DNA of 64,000 nucleotides, from the NCBI RefSeq assembly GCF_011075055.1, contig NC_058153.1, forward strand, positions 4,588,001 through 4,652,000. The letters are read 5' to 3'. Positions within the stretch are counted from its first letter, which is position 1. The number at the start of each line of letters is the position of its first letter. The notes below the pieces were generated by a model. It was given only the letters and a program-made list of their open reading frames with translations. It was not told where the DNA came from and made no database searches. Origin of the DNA: Mangifera indica (taxonomy: Eukaryota > Streptophyta > Magnoliopsida > Sapindales > Anacardiaceae). Positions 59,886 through 64,000 of the stretch are shown piece by piece. The position numbers and the translations under genes were made by a program.

Positions 59886-62800
59886 TGGGCAATTTCGCTT
59901 TGACCCCTTTAATTTTATCTATTTTTAATAATTTCCCTTATTAATATTAGACCGAGCCGTCACGGAACTTTTTACATTGATTTCTGAGAGAATAAAAATA
60001 AAAATTTAGGACCTTGCATGATGCAAAGTTAGAATTAAAAAGGATTTTGTAATTAGGTAAATCACATCTTACCCCCTCAAGGTTTGGCCAAAAACAATTT
60101 CCATCCATAGTTAGCATAAATAACATTTTCTTGTGTAAAATCAATTTTTCTTATAGAGAACAAATAGTATAAAGATAAAATAATAATTATATCATCCATT
60201 AATTTTGAAAAAATATATCAATTTTAATCAAACCCAAAATATTTTAAATATAGCAATTTAACCCTAAAAAAATTTGTTGTAGTTTGTTCAATTTTTAGGG
60301 ATGCAATATCATTTCTAAAACTATTAGGGGAAAAAATATTTCAAAAAATTTTTAAAAACCCAAACTTTGTCTAAATTTCCAATAACTTTTTAAAATTTCA
60401 AGAATACCCCAAAATTTTTAAAAAATATAGTTTACCTCCCAATATACAATTATATGACGAAGACACCTATAATTTAGAGGGAAGAGAAAGAAAATGTGAG
60501 AATGAAATGAATGAGAAATAAGATCTTATATAATCTACATTTTTAAAAGATTATATTTAATTTTTGTTAATTTAAAGTTATATGATAATTTTAAAAAATA
60601 AAAACAGTATAGAAAAATAATAATTTTATTTTATCATTAAAAGAGTTTAATTTTGTGTAGAAAAATGTTTTAAGGGCAAACAGTGGGTGGGAAAATGTAA
60701 TTCACTTTGTAATTAAAAATTTTCAGTGTTTTCCAACCTTACGTAGTGTGAGGTATTGACTGATTCAAGCCATGGACCATTTCTCCACTGGAAATCATTT
60801 GGTTGTAACATTATCATTATTCTAAGTTTTGTTTGAAGATGATTAAATTAAATTAATAGAAGGGTTCTTGATGAGGTAGACACTTCAGGAAGTCTAAATT
60901 GCTTCTCTTGGTCTTCGTTTTGGGAAGAAGTGCTTGTCAGATACAAAGAAGCCAAGAGGAATTGCAGTTCAATTTATCCATAAATTATATGAGGTATCCA
61001 AGACTTGGCCGGCAATAGCATTGCTTGGCTTGGATGAAAGATCGAGCGTATGTATCTAGTTAATGTTAATCCTTTGCAGAAAGTGTCCCAAATAATATAG
61101 GAGAGTAAGATAATTTAGAAAGGCTAACCATCCCACTGCGATTAACGTCTTTTAGATACCATTTCATTTAGTTTATTGAATGTAAAACTATATTACATCT
61201 ATAAGTATAAAGATCGAAACTAATATTACATAAAATCAATTAAGTTGTGTTAAAGTTTAATCTACTATATTTATATACCACTTATTTATATTATTTTTAT
61301 TTGATGTGAGACTGTTTTAGTCTACAACACTCTCTCTCAAGTGTAACCATCATAAACTGTTAGATTTGTAACTCATTTGTATTGTTTTTATTTTATGTGA
61401 GACTCTTTTAGTCTTCAATACCTTTTTTTAAGTGTTACTATTATAGGGTGTTAAACCCGTCATTTGGTAGATTCGTTGTCACTCGATATTTAGGATTAAG
61501 TTAGGTTGTTTAGCCCACTCATTTGGTTTTTAGGAATTGATACCATGTAGAAATATATTTGACCTTATAAGTATAAAGATTGAAACTCATATTATACAAA
61601 ACTAATTCATTTGTGTTAAAATTTAATCTATTACACTTATATTATTTTTATTTGATATAAGAGTTTTTTAATCTTTAATATTGAGTCGTTAGAGGTTGTC
61701 TGAAAGATATTGAAACTTACCATTCTCGTATATTAAGTCGTGGTAATAATTTTATGAAGAAAAAAGATTTTCCATATCAACCATAATAAAGCAACAAATT
61801 CTCATTCTTAAAAATAAAAAAAAAAATTAAATTCCCTTGTCAACTTTTAACTCTAAAAAGGTCGTCAAATAATGTTATCTATTTAACTTTAATTTCTAGT
61901 TTAATTATATTATTTTATATATTTACTTTTTTTTCTTTATTATATATTTCTCTTCTCTCATCACAACTTCCTCTTCTTCTCTCTCTTTTTTTTTTTTGAA
62001 TTTCTCTTATTTTAGTTCATCCGTCCTCTTCTTTATCCTCAACAAAACAAACGGTCAAACCAACCACCGCCACCAGATTGTAACACCCTTATCTTCTTAT
62101 TTGTATTTCTCTTCACTCACAGGAGGTCTACATCCTTTTTATTGTACCACCAACATCACCACCGTTGCCACTACAGACCACAGGGGATTGGGTTTGTTGC
62201 TTGACCCATGCTCCCCATTTTTTAGCTTGACTCACGAGGACACAACTTACAAAATCGTGGGCCAAGTTAGGGCCTTGGGCAGGGCCATGGGGCAAGGCCT
62301 GTGAATTGGCTTAAGATGACTCATTATAAAATAATAAAAATTAAAAAGCATTAAAAAGTATATATTTTTACGGTCGGCTCACTAAGGGTTTGTAAAGGCA
62401 CAGCTCAGGGGCCTTGACATGTTTGTGAGCCAATCCGACATATTAGACTTGTCAATAACGAGTTTAGACACTATCCAACTACTAAATACGATGAATTGTG
62501 TTAGAGTCAATCTGACATAACTCATTGACATCTCTAACTGCCCCCGACACCCACATGCTCATACTACAACTATAATTATTAATCAATCGCACTTTTTTAT
62601 CATCACACTCATCACCACGAATCACAAACCACCCACCTACTTCTAACACAATTAATTTATTGACGAAATACTAACAAGTTGTTAACCGATAGAAATTGTC
62701 CCACTCATCTCTTTTTTTTTTTTGAACTTTTCCTAATACACTCACTGGAATGATACAATTCCCACCGGATCACATAATTTTAATGCGATTCCTCCTCGAT

Positions 62801-63189
62801 TCCTCCTGCAACTCTTCCTTCTTATTCTTTTTCAATCTTCATCTCACCATAAAAAAATTCCTATCTTTTTCAACTCTTTCCGATGCCTCCATCAGGACGA
62901 AAATGAGTAAAACTGAAATGGTTGGAGTTTAACAATTGTAAATGTTTTTCTGAGGATTGTACATCAATTGAAAATAAAGGAAGAAAATGTACATCAATTG
63001 AAGATAAAAGAAGAAAACCATTGCGCGTTCTGCAGATTTGCTATGATTTTCTTTTTCTAAGGGAGGTAATAATGGGTGCATCAAATTGAAGTCAACGATA
63101 CAAAGATTTGCTACAAAGGAATTAAATCTCAGTACCAAGATCTCAGTGCCAGTGAAAAACCATACTAAGAAAAGTCGTGAATCAAGTAA
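59886..63189. other. Gene-poor repeat DNA at the right side of the window
   Basis: No convincing gene. The stretch 60060-60715 looks like a decayed terminal-repeat element (CCCCTCAAGGTTTGGCCAAA near the left, ACAGTGGGTGGGAAAATG near the right). The stretch 60860-61060 is less AT-rich and could be an old gene fragment, but no domain is readable. A diverged direct repeat is listed at 61190-61690. The 102-codon frame at 61996-62304 ends in a GGGCCTTGGGCAGGGCC repeat context and is probably chance. Confidence 0.5.
61190..61690. repeat. Diverged direct repeat (about 140 bp, 370 bp apart)
   Basis: The phrase TATAAGTATAAAGAT(C/T)GAAACT..TATTA and then GTGTTAAA(G/A)TTTAATCTA, ATTATTTTTATTTGAT and TTTTAGTCT occurs at 61199-61325 and again at 61568-61682. 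An additional partial copy of TATGTGAGACTCTTTTAGTCT is at 61393. Spacing and sequence are compatible with LTR ends or a small TRIM-like element, but no primer site or target duplication was found. Confidence 0.5.
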
Positions 63190-63386
63190 TCCTTGCCTCC
63201 TTTAGCAAAACTTTCTCATTGGAGCATATAAATTCTTTCTTCAAGTTTTCCACGAAGAAAAGTTGTTTTTACATCTAGCTATTCTAGATGTAAAATTAAT
63301 GTAGCACACATGGTTGAGATCACTCGTATTGCTATTAGTGGAACATCTAGAGAAAATATCTCATTAAAGTTAATGTCCTCTTTCTA
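63190..63386 (-). pseudogene. Ty1/copia reverse transcriptase fragment
   Basis: On the minus strand the sequence reads DINFNEIFSLDVPLIAIRVI, then LDVKTTFLRGKLEERIYM. This matches the plant copia RT block that normally reads (Y)DE(I/T)FSPV(V/A)...IR and MDVKTAFL(N/H)G.L.EEIYM. A stop codon and several substitutions interrupt it. Only about 65 codons remain and no LTR was found nearby. Confidence 0.8.
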
Positions 63387-64000
63387 AGGGCCAAAAGCCT
63401 AATTCCCACCTAAGGTTTAGTTAACTTCCAAACAATTACTTACAGGATTTCAAAAATCTAAATACCCACCCATCATTTAACTTTTATTAAAATTTTCAGT
63501 TAGTTATAAAAGTAAAACCGTTATTTTACTATTAATATTAAATTAAATTATATATCATTTTTTTCCTTTAGTTTAAAAAATTAACAATTTCCTCATACCC
63601 AAAAGTTTAAAAAGTTACTTTTTCCTTTGCTAGGGTTTACTTTCTTCCCTTTCTTCTCTGGCAACCGAACTCTAGTCAAAACCGTCTTCATCCTATCCTT
63701 CTCCTTCTATCACTGACGTGACGCTTGATGAAGCCCAACGAAGCCCTAACACGATGAAGCCTGAAGACAAAGAGTCTTCATTGAATTGGCTTCAAACAAC
63801 ATGAATTAGCTTCATTTTCTATTGATTCGACCTTGGACAAAGATGAATTTCACAATGAAAGTTTCGCATGGAGCTAATTTAATGAAAAATGTTGATTTGA
63901 CTGCTTTGAGCTTCTTTAGATTCATTGACGGGCTTCGTCTGCCAAGGAGGGAGGCAACCAAAAGGAGGAAAATGGATGAGATGGTGGTCATCGTTGTCGC
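63387..64000. mobile_element. Left part of a MULE-like TIR element, cut by the window end
   Basis: It starts GGGCCAAAAGCCTAATTCCC followed by ACCTAAGGTTTAG, the best-preserved example of the terminal motif also seen at 8315, 32313, 45696 and 53558. The AT-rich subterminal part (63470-63610) matches the others in style (AAAATTTTCAGTTAGTTATA, ATTATTTTACTATTAATATT). From about 63625 the interior becomes GC-richer with GAAGCCC and CTTCAT repeats and differs from the other copies. The right end is not in the window. Confidence 0.6.

Noticed and set aside
61996..62304. A 102-codon plus-strand frame starting MNFSYFSSSV
   Set aside because: No domain, biased low-complexity start, ends in a GGGCCTTGGG-type repeat, and no splice or conservation support.

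Overview
The window is nuclear DNA from a flowering plant, most likely a eudicot. The evidence is the strongly AT-rich intergenic sequence, the many GT-AG introns, the plant-specific gene families (pectin methylesterase, PMEI, plant ARID-PHD protein, LRL-type bHLH) and the dense fossils of hAT, MULE-like, Tourist-like, Ty3/gypsy and Ty1/copia elements. The species cannot be named from the sequence. No rRNA, tRNA or CRISPR was seen. Gene models were built by hand by matching splice sites and reading phase; conserved proteins guided them, but no alignment program was run.

Layout. 1-4.5 kb: a tandem duplication of an RBR-type E3 ubiquitin ligase gene; the left copy is a broken pseudogene and the right copy is intact with two exons. 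6.1-7.2 kb (-): a single-exon secreted or membrane-anchored NHL/SMP-30-like beta-propeller protein. 7.2-14.2 kb: repeat-rich intergenic DNA with a gypsy integrase remnant, a MULE-like element, a Tourist-like element and a hAT MITE with near-perfect target duplication. 14.3-18.8 kb (+): a seven-coding-exon bHLH transcription factor of the LRL (bHLH66/69/82) type. 20.2-29.9 kb (-): an ARID4-like ARID-PHD chromatin protein with 15 coding exons; its 3.2-kb intron 9 holds a MITE and a deleted LTR retrotransposon. 33.8-45.4 kb (-): COG3, 24 exons, with a Tourist-like element in one intron. 47.2-50.9 kb (-): the recombinase RAD51, nine exons. 51.8-52.4 kb (-): a small secreted PMEI-domain protein. 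54.8-57.1 kb (-): a type I pectin methylesterase with its own PMEI pro-region. 57.2-59.9 kb: an 11-copy 119-bp satellite array followed by a 583-bp tandem dimer. 59.9-64 kb: gene-poor repeats, a Ty1/copia reverse transcriptase fragment and the edge of another MULE-like element.

The genes do not form one pathway. ARID4, COG3 and RAD51 are single-copy-type housekeeping or genome-maintenance genes in the same orientation. The only functional neighbours are the PMEI-domain gene and the pectin methylesterase, which act on the same cell-wall chemistry. I found no clearly new biological system. The items most worth checking are the satellite array that abuts the pectin methylesterase core promoter, the duplicated block studded with a GCCGTGGGA motif, two inferred GC-AG introns (one in RAD51), a MULE-like terminal-repeat family with different internal cargo in each copy, and a W-box-rich transposon in a COG3 intron.
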